From Tillus elongatus (taxonomy: Eukaryota > Arthropoda > Insecta > Coleoptera > Cleridae), in the NCBI GenBank assembly GCA_964006375.1, contig OZ023262.1, positions 90,003,654-90,067,653 on the forward strand: a stretch of 64,000 bases of DNA. The letters are read 5' to 3'. Position 1 is the stretch's first letter, and the number at the start of each line of letters is the position of its first letter. The notes under the pieces are model-generated. The model made no database searches and was not told the DNA's origin. It saw only the letters and a list, made by a program, of their open reading frames with translations. This document shows positions 1 to 9,425 of this stretch, one piece after another. Position numbers and translations under genes: made by a program.

Positions 1-860
1 TTTGAAGTGGCTGTCACTGCCAGTTTTTTTTTTATAAAACGATATTTTTCATGTTTTTGTAACATTAAACCGGCTTAGGCTCACTTTGTCATTGACATTC
101 AATTAGCCCTCCGGAACAGAATGCAATATCAAACAGGCAACTACAATAGGCCCCAATTGGTATTAATTAATTGATATACATTGTAAATTAATGCTCGAAG
201 CCGTAAGCGAAATTAAAAATAAGAGTCAGCATGCCAGTGATTTTAAAACCGATTTTATTTAGTTGGCAGCCATATTTAAATAAATAATATGTTTCAACGA
301 CAAACAGAAACAATATAAAAATGGTAGCATCAAAAATTTGTTACGGCAGCAAATTTTCATGTAAATTTAGATAGTTTTTTTAGCAGACTTCCAAAATTAA
401 AAGTCTAAATTTTAATATCACTGCAGTCCAGCCGGGACTTGTGTAAGATGTATAGCAGGTGACACAGACCGGTTTCGTCCTTTTTGGGCTCTTCAGTGAC
501 TGAAGTGATGATGGTTAGCGAGTAATTTACCGCACGTCGTGGTAATAGGCGGGGAAGTACTTATTTTCGGTCCCTAGTTTTTCCCACAGTTTTTTACGCT
601 CTACGTGAAAGCTACTGTGGAAGCCTAGAATTGTCACAAAACCAAAGATGGCACTTCGCTATATTTTGCACCACATTAGATGTAAGTGTCTGCCTTAAGG
701 CCGACCAGTGTCGATGAGTCATACACTTTATTCCTACCTCATACCTCCTGGTGATATCCTACCGTACCGTATCGCAACATACGTTTGCTTAAAGCGCCGT
801 AATCACACGAACGAAAAAGAAAAGCTTCTCTTTTTTTTATTTGATGGGGATAGAGTATTG
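1..860. other. Unassigned AT-rich sequence
   Basis: No coding frame, RNA gene or recognised repeat supported. The part around 430-660 is somewhat richer in GC and has no match elsewhere in the window, so it may be single-copy host DNA. Confidence 0.4.
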
Positions 861-2074
861 TTTTTTTTTAATTTCAACAACACACAACGAGGGCTTACAG
901 CCTAAATACTATCGTACCGTGCGTGTCGACAAGGAGGAAAGAGGCAACTTGTTAATTCTGGACTTGAAGTTTTGGAGGTTCGAAGGAGAAGGAAAAACAT
1001 GTGCCGGCAAGGAATTCCACAACTTAGAAGTCCTCCGGACAAAAGAGCGGGCATAACAGGATGTTCTATGTCTGGTGACCTGGACAGTAAAATGGTGCAT
1101 TCGCTCTGTTCCCCTGGTAGATCTGTTGGAGCAGCAGGTGGAGGAACTATGGAAGAAAGCTCTTCTGAGCAGTGCCCTTGCAGATATCTATGAAACAGAG
1201 AAAGGTCACCAACGGCACGTCGGTGGGCAAGGAATGGCAGCCTTCGGGTAAGGGTAGGGTCACCAATTAGACGTATAGCTCTCTTTTGAATGGCGTCCAG
1301 GATAGAGAGTGTAGAAGCGGCAGCAGCACCCCAGATGTGGGAGCAGTATTCGAGGTTTGGTCTTATTTGTGAAGTATATAAAGTATAGAGATTAGCTAGT
1401 GAAAAATATTTGCGAGCCCGGAAGAGGAAACCTAATTTCTTAGCAGCCTCTTCTGCAATTGATGTCACATGTTTTTTTTTTCTTCTTTTTTTTCCCTCAG
1501 GGCTCGTCCGCGGCCTTGCCGCCCTGATAGCATATATGTCACATGTTGGTGCCAATTGAGATTTCGATCCACAGAGATGCCAACAAGTGAAAAGGACTCA
1601 TTACTTTCAATAACTTGGTTGTTTATTGTGATGAGTCTAGGGCTGGTGTATCTCTTATGAGAAAGAAAGCAAGACTGTGATTTGGTGGGGTTGAATTGTA
1701 CAAGATTTCTACTTTCCCAGTCTAATATTTTTTGGAGATCCGCGGAGATAGAACCCTCCATGAGTCTGCGATCCTCATCTAGTTGGGCTAAAGAGACAGG
1801 CTTAGTGTATTGTATATTGGAGTGGATGGTGCTGTCGTCCGCGTAACTGTGAACTGGGTTGGATGTGCTAGAGAGGAGGTCATTGATGTGGAGAAGAAAC
1901 AAAGTAGGGGCTAAAGCTGAACCTTGAGGAACTCCTGCCATAATTGGATACAGTTTAGAGAAATGGCCATCCACGACAACAGAAATGCTCCGGTTGGAGA
2001 GGAAATTTGCTGTCCGCGTACAGAGTTTTGGTGGTAGGCCATAGGCCGGTAGTTTATTAAGTAGCGCTGCTGTG
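861..2074 (-). pseudogene. 5'-truncated LINE, copy 1: RT fragment
   Basis: This is the 3' part of a non-LTR retrotransposon reverse transcriptase (Jockey/CR1-like by the look of its motifs). The minus strand reads the RT blocks GVPQGSALAPT and YADDS and then the conserved C-terminal region seen in the copy at 33.1 kb. The match to that copy stops abruptly near 2074, a 5' truncation typical of incomplete reverse transcription. The 3' end carries a short A tail (T run at 860-869 on the plus strand). The endonuclease and the first RT blocks are absent, and the frame is interrupted by frameshifts and by a 62-bp insert at 1474-1535. It cannot encode a working enzyme. Clade assignment is inference from motifs only. 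Confidence 0.88.
1462..1547 (-). mobile_element. Short poly(A)-tailed retroposed insert with target duplication
   Basis: The host LINE is interrupted by about 62 bp (1474-1535). The site ATGTCACATGTT is present on both sides (1462-1473 and 1536-1547). On the minus strand the insert ends in an A-rich tail, and its body contains the inverted pair TCAGGGC / GCCCTGA. The other two LINE copies have one uninterrupted copy of this site. Tail plus duplication indicates insertion by target-primed reverse transcription of a very short RNA or a strongly 5'-truncated SINE. Confidence 0.7.
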
Positions 2075-2605
2075 TAACACTCACAAAATTTGGGTCTTAA
2101 ATCATTCGTAAAACGTTAATAAATTTAAGGGAAACTTTCTTTATTATTATAGGAGTCTTCGTCATCGACGACAAATGTATACATCGAAATCTAACACATA
2201 AAATAAAATAAAATCCCAGTGAGACATAATACGGTAATACCAGAATCCACAAAAAAGAATTGTCATCAAATGCCGTATAAAGCATCATGCTTAAAAATAG
2301 CTCGTGATAATCGCAGGCCCTATTTTTGTAATAATGATATTATTTACTGTACGCGCGGACCAAGTTGAGACTACGCTAGAGAACGACACTTGCATTCTTG
2401 AAGCGAGTGTTTGAATGGCGAAGCATGACGTCAGCAAGACTGACTAGAAGTGGACATGACAATTCATTTCGCTGTGAAGGTGCTTCACCTGACCTGACTT
2501 AAGGGGATGAATGTATGATCTATAGAGATGGTTCCTTCGGAATAGATTATGACATGCATTTAAAACGACTATGTCGTTACATAATTGCATAAAAAATCGT
2601 TAGCA
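2075..2605. other. Unassigned sequence
   Basis: No coding frame supported. It separates the LINE relic from the palindromic repeat and may include flank of the virus-like relic, but nothing identifies it. Confidence 0.3.
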
Positions 2606-2795
2606 TGGACAGCTGTCTGTCGTGCTAGACAGATGCCCAACACCTGCCTGTCCTGTTAGACAGCTGCCTGTCCTGCTAGACAGCTCTCTGTCCTGATAGA
2701 CAGCTGTCTATCCTGCTAGACAGCTCTCTGTCCTGCTAGACAGCCATCTGTCCTGCTAGACAGCTGTCTGTCCTGCTAGACAGCTGACTGTCGTT
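2606..2795. repeat. Tandem palindromic repeat, 20-bp period
   Basis: About eight to nine units of the type TCCTGCTAGACAGCTGTCTG, the last six in exact 20-bp register. Each unit holds the inverted pair CTGTC / GACAG, so the array can form a series of small hairpins. It begins only about 15 bp beyond the end of the ATPase relic. Its position is reminiscent of repeat regions in DNA viruses, but a plain minisatellite is equally possible. Confidence 0.85.
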
Positions 2796-2809
2796 GGTTG
2801 TATTCGATT

Positions 2810-3483
2810 AGATTAATATGTAACTATCAAATCCTTTTCTATATCTCCCGTTTTGCACATCGTTTTCTTTTACAATCACCAACACACCATACTTATTGTC
2901 TTTCCAACACTTACAACAGACATAAATTGTTTAAAGTCCATATCTGTCGTTACATGACCGTCGTAGATGTGTTTTAAATTGGTTTCGTGTTGTTTGAAGA
3001 GAATCATAACATTAGCGTTATCACGTATTTGAGTGTATGTTTGACAAAGATAGAATGAATCAATATTCTTATGTCTTCCCATATTAAAGTATGCTATCAT
3101 TTTATCCTGTTTGTTACAAGCTACATCATCAAATATAAACATAGAGTTGTCCAAGGCTTCTGCAGGATCTAATATTACATCGTTTTCACTATATGGATAA
3201 TAACCAACACCTTTTGCAGCGTCCAGCACCTTTTGTAACATCTTGTATTTGGGTTGATATAAAGACTTTGAATACACACATACACGTTATCAAACTTTAA
3301 ACCGTTCGGCTCAAACAGTAACTTAACATAACATTTGTTTTACCGCACCCACTTGGGCCATATGATACATCTAACTGTGTTTGGTAAGAGAGGACCGTGC
3401 CTTCGTTGTTGTTCTGAAGATATATCAACAACATCATCTATATTTATAATTGGTGAGGTAGAAGCGTGTTTGGTGGTGCGCAT
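2810..3483 (-). pseudogene. A32-like (FtsK-HerA) DNA packaging ATPase, broken
   Basis: Family knowledge: A32-like ATPases pump DNA into capsids of Polintons/Mavericks, adintoviruses and nucleocytoplasmic large DNA viruses. Seen here: a start codon at 3483, a Walker A motif GPSGCGKT (about 3347-3370), a long open segment from 3277 to 2876 with a Walker B-like FIFDD followed by a GRH and a LCQTYTQI segment, and a Cys/Trp-containing C-terminal part in another frame down to about 2810. At least three frame changes separate these blocks: one before Walker A, one in the stretch around 3270-3300 where a 2-nt insertion fits, and one near 2900. The whole length suggests a protein of roughly 220 residues. 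The gene starts 21 nt after the stop of the KilA-N fragment upstream on the same strand, a compact arrangement typical of viral genomes. Origin (Polinton, adintovirus or large DNA virus) is inference. Confidence 0.78.
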
Positions 3484-3504
3484 CTTGACTTAAACTAAAC
3501 TATA

Positions 3505-3834
3505 TTATTCTGTACGTATAAATATGTCCATGTATTTTAGACTAAATTCGCTTACGCAAAAATCAAAAATATTTTGGTTGCATTTGTCATAGAACTGATT
3601 GGATATCCAACAGACCAAATAGAATATCAAGTCTTTGCACATATATGTACCAGATATCGAATCCTTCTCAGTTTGCGCTCCACCAATGTGTACCAAGTAT
3701 GTAGCAGTTGTCGGTACTAAGTCACATCCTTCTGCTGGAACATTTGGACCAACGGAATTCCGTGGGTCTAAATGTTCCGCCAGATTGTTGTTGTAATATG
3801 TAATTAACTGTTTGGTTTTCTTATTTTCCAGCAT
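3505..3834 (-). pseudogene. KilA-N protein fragment, C-terminal part
   Basis: An open frame of 109 codons. Its first residues (WLENKKTKQLI-type: LENKKTKQLITYYNNN) overlap the end of the KilA-N fold seen in the copy at 5068-5331. The second half has the segment GTYMCKDLIFYLVCWIS followed by FYDKCN, resembling the end of KilA-N domains, which bind DNA in viruses of bacteria and eukaryotes. The N-terminal half of the domain is missing and is replaced by the tandem array beginning at about 3830. The sequence is partly colinear with 4960-5150, so the two fragments derive from one gene by duplication. It sits 21 nt upstream of the packaging ATPase on the same strand. Confidence 0.7.
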
Positions 3835-4458
3835 TTAGTTTGAGTTGTTAGGTAAACTAGCTCATAATATCAATGTTTGAAAACAAATAAAATTTGAAAG
3901 CTACACCTCAAAGTAATTAGTTGGAGTGTTACATGGCTAAGATCACTCTAAAATGATTGATATATGTTGGTTTACAAAAATTTAATGCTACTCTTCAAGA
4001 CATTAGTTTGGTAAACTAGTTCAGAATGTGTACGATTGACGTGCAATGAATTACAAACCTGAAAGCTACATGTCCAGCCAATTAGTTGGAGTGTTACCTG
4101 GCTAAGATTACTCTGAAATGGCAAAAAGTGTGCTGACTTACAAAAATTGAAAGCTACACCTCAAGATATTTAGTTTGATTTGTTAGGTAAACTAACTTAG
4201 AATATGAATGTTTGAAAACAGATAATTGTCCTTCTCTTGCCTGCGTGCTGATTTACAAACTTAAAAGCTACACCTCAAAGCAATTAGTTGGAGTGTTACA
4301 TGCTTAAGATTATTCTGAAAAACTGGGCACGTGTTCTTCTACAAATTGTCATTTACACTTCAAGACGTTCAATTTGAGTTGTTAGGTAAACTAGTGTTTG
4401 AAAACATATAATTGTTATTTTCTTAACAATAGAGAATAAGCTATCTTGTGTTCTTATT

Positions 4459-4544
<86 letters not shown>

Positions 4545-4935
4545 TGTTACTTGAGATGTTGCTTCTGGCACATCTAAGGGTCCCAAATTCTGGCTCCCTA
4601 GATGTGACTCTAAATGTGACTTTAAGTTGTTGATGTTGTTGTTGTAATAAGCAATCTACTCTTTAGTTTTCTTATTTCTTTCATAGAATATTGAAGGCTG
4701 CACTTTAAGACATTCAGTTTGACTTGTTAGGTAAACTAGCTCATAATATTAATGTTTGAAAACAATGAAACTTGAAAGCTACGTCTCAAAGCAATTAGTT
4801 TAACTGGTCACATGACTAAGATAACTCTAAAATGATTGATACGTGTTGGCTCACAAAAGATTGTCATCCACACTTCAAGACATTAAGTTTGAGTTGTTAG
4901 GTGATCCAGCATGAATGTTTGAAAAAATAATTGTT
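3830..4935. repeat. Dimeric tandem array between two KilA-N fragments
   Basis: Two alternating units of about 80-90 bp. Unit A contains CAATTAGTTGGAGTGTTACA and starts near 3893, 4057, 4259 and 4762. Unit B contains GAGTTGTTAGGTAAACTAG-like sequence and starts near 3831, 3979, 4145, 4346, 4660 and 4849. The period of the dimer is about 165 bp. The array is interrupted at about 4435-4660 by an (AT)n tract with unrelated flank. Copies differ by 10-20 per cent, so the array is old. Confidence 0.82.
4463..4542. repeat. (AT)n microsatellite
   Basis: Uninterrupted AT run of about 80 bp lying inside the dimeric array. Confidence 0.97.
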
Positions 4936-4959
4936 CTTTCTTACTCTTAACGTATATCC

Positions 4960-5331
4960 AACAAGTCAAATTTAGAATCAAATCTTTGCAAACATATATA
5001 CCACATATCAAGTCGTTTACAGTCTGAGCTCTGCCAATTTTTACCTAGTATGTAGCAGTTGTAGGTACTAAGTCAACTCCTTCTGCTGGAACATTTGGAC
5101 CAGGGTATTCCGTTTGTCCAAATGTTTCGCCGGCTTGTTGTAATAGGCAATTAACTCTTTGGTTTTCTTATTTTCCAACCAATGATACAATCTTTTCTCA
5201 CCATTTTTACACAGTTTAGTTGTATTAATATAACCAGTATCCTTATCGATAATTAATTTAAAGTCTCCAAATAGACCACACCAGAAGTTGTCTTTAATTT
5301 CCTGGTAACACACATCACTTGATGAAACCAT
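4960..5331 (-). pseudogene. KilA-N domain protein, broken
   Basis: The open part (5331 to 5068, 87 codons) shows the KilA-N core in order: GLFGDFKLIIDKDTGYIN, then TKLCKNGEKRLYHWLENKK. The pattern of a small hydrophobic strand, a GYIN/TKLC turn and a WL segment is the recognised signature of this DNA-binding domain. A frame change near 5110-5090 ends the reading frame, but colinearity with 3620-3740 continues to about 4960, where the array begins. The start codon at 5331 is the first in frame and leaves a short acidic lead. Same strand as the KilA-N fragment and ATPase further on, so the original order was KilA-N then ATPase. It cannot make a full protein. Confidence 0.75.
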
Positions 5332-5439
5332 TTTAATTTAAACATTTGGATACTCAAGAGCAGACTGAGGTACGTCTTACTTCTAAGACAACTAAATTTT
5401 CAGAATGTTACCCTTATGAATCTCTGAATATGGATTGGT

Positions 5440-5572
5440 ATTGTAAGAGCCGTTATGTAATAATTCAATATATGTCTTGTGAACCAATTCAATAAATTAA
5501 TTGTTTTATTTTTAACTAAATTTTCATGTAAGCAAGAGCTATTATGTAATAATTTAATATGTATGTCTTGTT
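5440..5572. repeat. Pair of short direct repeats
   Basis: Two copies of a 45-bp stretch sharing TTATGTAATAAT and ATGTCTTGT, at about 5440-5482 and 5527-5572, in the AT-rich DNA just upstream (on the minus strand) of the KilA-N relic. Confidence 0.6.
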
Positions 5573-5765
5573 AATCCTAATAACACCACCACCACCACAA
5601 AAACAGGAAGTTCCACTCCTCGGCGATGATGAAGTGTTGGAAGCCAAAATTCTTCTCAAGGCTAAATCTAAAGCAGAACCGCAAACATCCGGTGTTGTTT
5701 ACTTCGATTTCAGCAAGATGAGTAACATGTTGCCAAACTTCAGCTGTCTAGATAAAAAACTATGA
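5559..5765 (+). CDS. Short unrecognised reading frame
   Basis: I do not recognise it. The frame from about 5605 to 5763 reads a charged segment (EVPLLGDDEVLEAKILLKAK) then VVYFDFSKMSNMLPNFS, with a more balanced codon composition than the surrounding DNA. A possible splice acceptor (AAAACAG) precedes it at about 5604. It could be an exon of a host gene, a remnant of the virus-like element on the other strand, or chance. The first 15 codons are low-complexity and are probably not coding. Confidence 0.25.
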   Translation: MYVLLILITPPPPQKQEVPLLGDDEVLEAKILLKAKSKAEPQTSGVVYFDFSKMSNMLPNFSCLDKKL

Positions 5766-6085
5766 AAGCTGGGGTTTGCGCATGCGTTTATACTCTTTTT
5801 GAATTCTACTCATCAAGACGATTAACATGACACCAAACAACATAGCTCTACACCACTTAATAACAAAGTTGTTTCGCGCATGCGCATATGCCATATTTAA
5901 ATTCTGCTTACTGAGACGAGTAACATGACATCAAACACGTGGGGGTTAACTTAAAACTAAAAAAGTTGGTCTGCGTATGCGCATATCCTAAATTTGAATT
6001 CTGCTTACTAAGCCGAGTAAAACGACACTTTACACCTAAAGCTTAAAGCAAAACTAAAAAGTTGAGTTTGCGCCTGCGCCAACCG
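5766..6085. repeat. Tandem repeat of about 100 bp carrying GCGCATGCGC palindromes
   Basis: Three to four diverged units. Each has an alternating palindrome: TGCGCATGCG at 5777, GCGCATGCGC at 5877, TGCGTATGCGCA at 5972 and TGCGCCTGCGCC at 6069, followed by an AATTCTGCTTACT(A/G)AG block and GTAACATGACA-like sequence. The palindromes match the consensus bound by NRF1 / erect wing (YGCGCAYGCGCR). Confidence 0.75.
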
Positions 6086-6309
6086 CCATATTTACTACGT
6101 CACTATATGCAAAAATCAAAATGGCGGAGCCTCTTATTTTAAAAACTTAACCTAACTACCTTTTAAAATTTTTAATTTTTCGAATTTTCGCGCCAATGGT
6201 CCCCATCTTGGATTACGTCATCTCTGGTTAGCGCCCTATTGGCTCTCCGTCCAGGGACATCACTACAACGTCGCTTCGGCGCTGTGCGCCGGCGCAGTGG
6301 AGAGTGGAG
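6086..6309 (+). promoter_or_regulatory. Candidate host promoter and first exon
   Basis: A GC-richer stretch with several promoter-type sites: CRE-like TACGTCA at 6096 and 6214, YY1-like ATGGCGG at 6121 and CCATCTTGG at 6203, and CCAAT boxes at 6193 and (reverse) 6237. No TATA box. It ends in GTGGAG/GTAAGT, a consensus 5' splice site with the exon end at 6309. The layout (NRF1-like repeats upstream, CCAAT and CRE, GC-rich leader, donor) resembles TATA-less housekeeping promoters. No downstream exon was identified in the window. Confidence 0.4.
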
Positions 6310-6315
6310 GTAAGT

Positions 6316-6667
6316 GGAGGCACCAGAACTCCCCATCTATACCTACTTATAGCTGCCTGGATCTGAATCTCTCCTGCAAAAGATATTCTGCAAGTGCAAG
6401 GAGGAGTGTACGAGAAATTGCAGCTCTACGAAGACCAAACTGTTTTGTTCAATGTTCTCCCTTTATTGCTGGAATGTCTGGAATAATATTAAGTAGCCAG
6501 TTATTGATAGTGATGAGGGTGTTGAGAAAGATATCGATGATCTTTCAGGAGATATTGGACAATCCGGTATTGCACCATCAGTCCTAAAGCAGCCAAGATT
6601 AAGTTAATAGGTTCATTAGGTCTGTAGGCATTGTGGCCGTGACTACTGACTACTGATGGGCAATGAC
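6316..6667. other. Unassigned sequence, possible intron
   Basis: Lies after the splice donor. A 96-codon frame at 6297-6587 crosses the donor and has no recognisable motif, so I do not call it. Confidence 0.25.
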
Positions 6668-6770
6668 AAGTACAATTTGGAGAACTCAATTCATTACAAT
6701 ACAGTTTCAAGACCTGACGATCGTTTCACTTACAATGTTAGCGTCATCAGGGGGATAACTAAAATAAGAA
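6668..6770 (-). repeat. Penelope-like element terminus
   Basis: Reverse-complement match to the Penelope terminus at 49980-50065 (shared blocks: TTGGAGAACTCAATTCATTA, GACGATCGTTTCACTTACAA, TTAGCGTCATCAG). It is a detached terminal fragment. Confidence 0.65.
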
Positions 6771-6779
6771 ATAAGATTT

Positions 6780-6929
6780 CGGGACGCAACAAGTGGGTTA
6801 TGGTAGCGAATTCTCATCAAATGCTTCAAATTTGAATAACCGAATTTGCTATAAACTTAGAAACTTGAATTTTGGTTTGTATAGTAGTAGTATTTTGTGG
6901 GTTATCGCTTGGATACATACATATATAGA

Positions 6930-6932
<3 letters not shown>
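6780..6932 (+). repeat. MITE-like repeat, left part
   Basis: Begins with GGGACGCAACAAGTGGGTTA, a variant of the terminal sequence shared by more than twenty places in the window, and passes into the (AT)n tract at 6935. Confidence 0.6.

Positions 6933-6934
<2 letters not shown>

Positions 6935-7013
<79 letters not shown>
6935..7013. repeat. (AT)n microsatellite
   Basis: About 79 bp, inside a dispersed repeat; on its far side is a CTAATACCTCTCTATTAGCA-type block also seen beside other (AT)n tracts. Confidence 0.97.
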
Positions 7014-7018
<5 letters not shown>

Positions 7019-7216
7019 TGAAAAAAATTCTGAAACGTCTCACCACTAATACCTCTCTATTAGCAAATTTTTATTAATAAAAGTCCGTTAAAAACTCGAA
7101 CTCCTATTCATGACCGTATTACATCATAACGATTATCTTTTTTTTTTCTTTTTTTTTTTTGCTGGGTTCATAAAGATGCCCATAAAGATTCTACTCATCA
7201 AACTATTTGAATTAGG

Positions 7217-7557
7217 TTTTTTAACGTCGGCCTATCTCCGCTACTATGGCCAATCGCGGACGCCAGGGAGCAGTTTCACCTCACTAACCTGGAAACTTTG
7301 CCGCACCCCTGCCTTTCTATGTGGAGGGTCGGCATTTAACACGTCCAGCATCGCACGGACACGGGACCAATGTCCTTACACCCTCTCCGAAGGGCAACAC
7401 GTGCAGACATTCAACTTGCTCAAATACGATGCCCCAACCGCGGTTTATGTTAATTTCACAATATGTACAAAAAAAGTGAAACAGAAACCCTGTGAATCGA
7501 ACCCAGCACCCTTCGGTTCAGAGTCACACGTTTTTACCCCAGGGCCACCGAGGCTAT
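7217..7557 (-). mobile_element. tRNA-derived SINE, full-length copy
   Basis: On the minus strand it starts with a tRNA-like head: a box A-like stretch (GGTGGCCCTGGGGTA, near 7550-7536) and a box B (GGGTTCGATTC, 7504-7494). A unique body of about 270 bp follows, ending in CGACGTTAAAAAA. The 44.1-kb copy has the same ends and the same length of about 340 bp. The head looks most like a tRNA-Gly gene. Open frames across it are accidental. Confidence 0.82.
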
Positions 7558-7560
7558 TTT

Positions 7561-8393
7561 GACTTAGTTAACGAAAATTAATAATGCCGAATTAAAAACC
7601 GTTCAATGCAAATACTTCCAATCTTTACATTTGCATTAACGTCAGTCCTAGTCAAGGGATTTTTTTGTATGAAATCATAGATGAAAACTTTGTTTACGCA
7701 AAGTACTGTAGGGTACAAATAGCTCAACTAAGACAGAAACATTAATCAAACTTCAACTGGAAATTGTACCTAAGCGACAGGCGTGGCAAAAAGTTCGTAA
7801 TGTAGGCACTTAATTATGGAAAACTTTGTGCAGATTATAATATAAGCTAGGGAAAATGTTTTACGTAAACTTGTGTTATAAACAAAAACCGGAATAAACA
7901 TTATTATTCCGTGTTTGAGTGAATTTTTCTAGAAAAATTCTCTGTTGAGGAGATCTCGCCTGAGTATTTTTTTGTGGACATAATTATGAAACTGCGTTTA
8001 AAAATACTGACGGAGAAATTGCGTTATGGTAATTACGATAAAAAAGGTATCAATAAAATAAATTATGGAAGAAATGCTGACGCCGCAAGTGCGTTATGGT
8101 AGTGACTATTCTAATTGAATTCAATTAGACAATAGTTAGCTTTATATGTCAGTTTGGCACTTTTCGACTTCACTCAAATTTATAAGAATGTTTTTTTCAT
8201 GTTTGCTATTGAATAATTAGTTTAGTAAAACTCACGTTATATGTAAGTATTTTAAACTTTTATATTTTTTCTATGTAAATTGTAAACTTTTTTCTTTCCA
8301 TGTTGTAGCCTTGAGAATGGAATAAATTTTTCCGAAAGTTCAGCAATAAAGAGTTTTATTTTGCAACTGGCGGATTTCCCACAATTTTTTGAT

Positions 8394-8399
<6 letters not shown>
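7561..8399. other. AT-rich spacer with MITE end fragments
   Basis: Nothing coding. Two diverged MITE-type ends (TTGCGTTATGGTAATT near 8008; GCAAGTGCGTTATGGTAGTG near 8083) lie close together. Confidence 0.45.

Positions 8400-8447
<48 letters not shown>
8400..8447. repeat. (AT)n microsatellite
   Basis: About 48 bp, the shortest tract in the window; it joins a pyrimidine-rich stretch. Confidence 0.97.
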
Positions 8448-8449
<2 letters not shown>

Positions 8450-8870
8450 TCTTCTTGTTCTTTCAAATTTCTCTCTGGTCTGACCAAACTCACTTTTCTT
8501 TCTTCCAACTTCTTTCTAATCCCTCCAAACTTTTTTCTACATTTATTTCTTATTTCTCTTCTTCTCATCTGACACGTACTGTCAAAAAATATGTACCCCT
8601 CCTTATTAAATTATCTCCAAACTGACTTTTACTTTCAATTTCTTTCTAATCTCTCCAAACTCACTTTTTATTTCCCATTTCTCTTTCATCTGACACGTAC
8701 TTTCAAAAAATATGCACCTTTCCTTATTAAATAATCTCCAAACTGGCTTTTACTCTCAAATTCATCAGTTAAATTCACCCCAAATTCACAACATCTCTCT
8801 AATCTGACATTTCCTTTTCAATTTATTTTTACCTTTCAAACTTTCCGTTTCCATGACAGTCCGCCTTCTA
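8448..8870. repeat. Pyrimidine-rich stretch with a 125-bp tandem duplication
   Basis: The plus strand is strongly C/T-biased. Two adjacent units (about 8510-8640 and 8641-8765) share CATCTGACACGTACT, CAAAAAATATG and TTATCTCCAAACTG-like blocks. Confidence 0.7.
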
Positions 8871-9167
8871 AATCATTTATTATAGCTACTATTAATTACA
8901 TCATAACAGAATTCTTATAACTAACAAATAGCATACAAAGAAATTATTGTCTGTAATTAACATCTAGACTCCTTAGTCTCTTTTACACCACTTATTTACG
9001 CCCTACTCTACCACTAACTCTTAATTACTTAATAATACCTTAATTATTTACAGACGTATCATTGACTATTTGAGTCCATGTTCTGTGTAATTGAATTTGC
9101 CTTTTATTTTTATAAATTGTACACAATCTCGGCAGTACATGGCACATACTTTGATAAGTCGAGATTG
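8871..9167. other. Unassigned AT-rich spacer
   Basis: No feature supported. Confidence 0.4.
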
Positions 9168-9345
9168 GCACCTGTGATGAGCACTGAAAAGTACAATTTG
9201 ATTTTCTAATTTTTTTTTGATATTCAGATTTTCATGGCTATTAAGTTTGCAATTACCTTCTCTTATATTTTGTTGTTGTTAATAATAGTTGTTACGTGTG
9301 TTATTATATGTGTGTGTGTGTGTGTACGATAACCTGGATAACATC

Positions 9346-9348
<3 letters not shown>
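9168..9348. repeat. Dispersed repeat ending in (AT)n, copy 1
   Basis: Near-identical to 20391-20552: both contain GATGAGCACTGAAAAGTACA, TTCATGGCTATTAAGTTTGC and AACCTGGATAACATCA, and both run directly into an (AT)n tract. Shared GTACTTTTCAGTGCTCATCA-type sequence relates it to the Penelope terminus region. Confidence 0.8.

Positions 9349-9422
<74 letters not shown>
9349..9422. repeat. (AT)n microsatellite
   Basis: About 74 bp at the end of the dispersed repeat; preceded by (GT)n at 9310-9325. Confidence 0.97.

Positions 9423-9423
<1 letters not shown>

Positions 9424-9425
<2 letters not shown>

Noticed and set aside
2606..2795. CRISPR array
   Set aside because: The 20-bp repeats are directly adjacent with no unique spacers, and the DNA is eukaryotic.
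6297..6587. 96-codon plus-strand frame
   Set aside because: Crosses a consensus splice donor and has no recognisable motif or codon signal.
8356..8568. Lys/Arg/Glu-rich minus-strand frame
   Set aside because: Product of the pyrimidine-rich strand bias in a tandem repeat, not a conserved protein.
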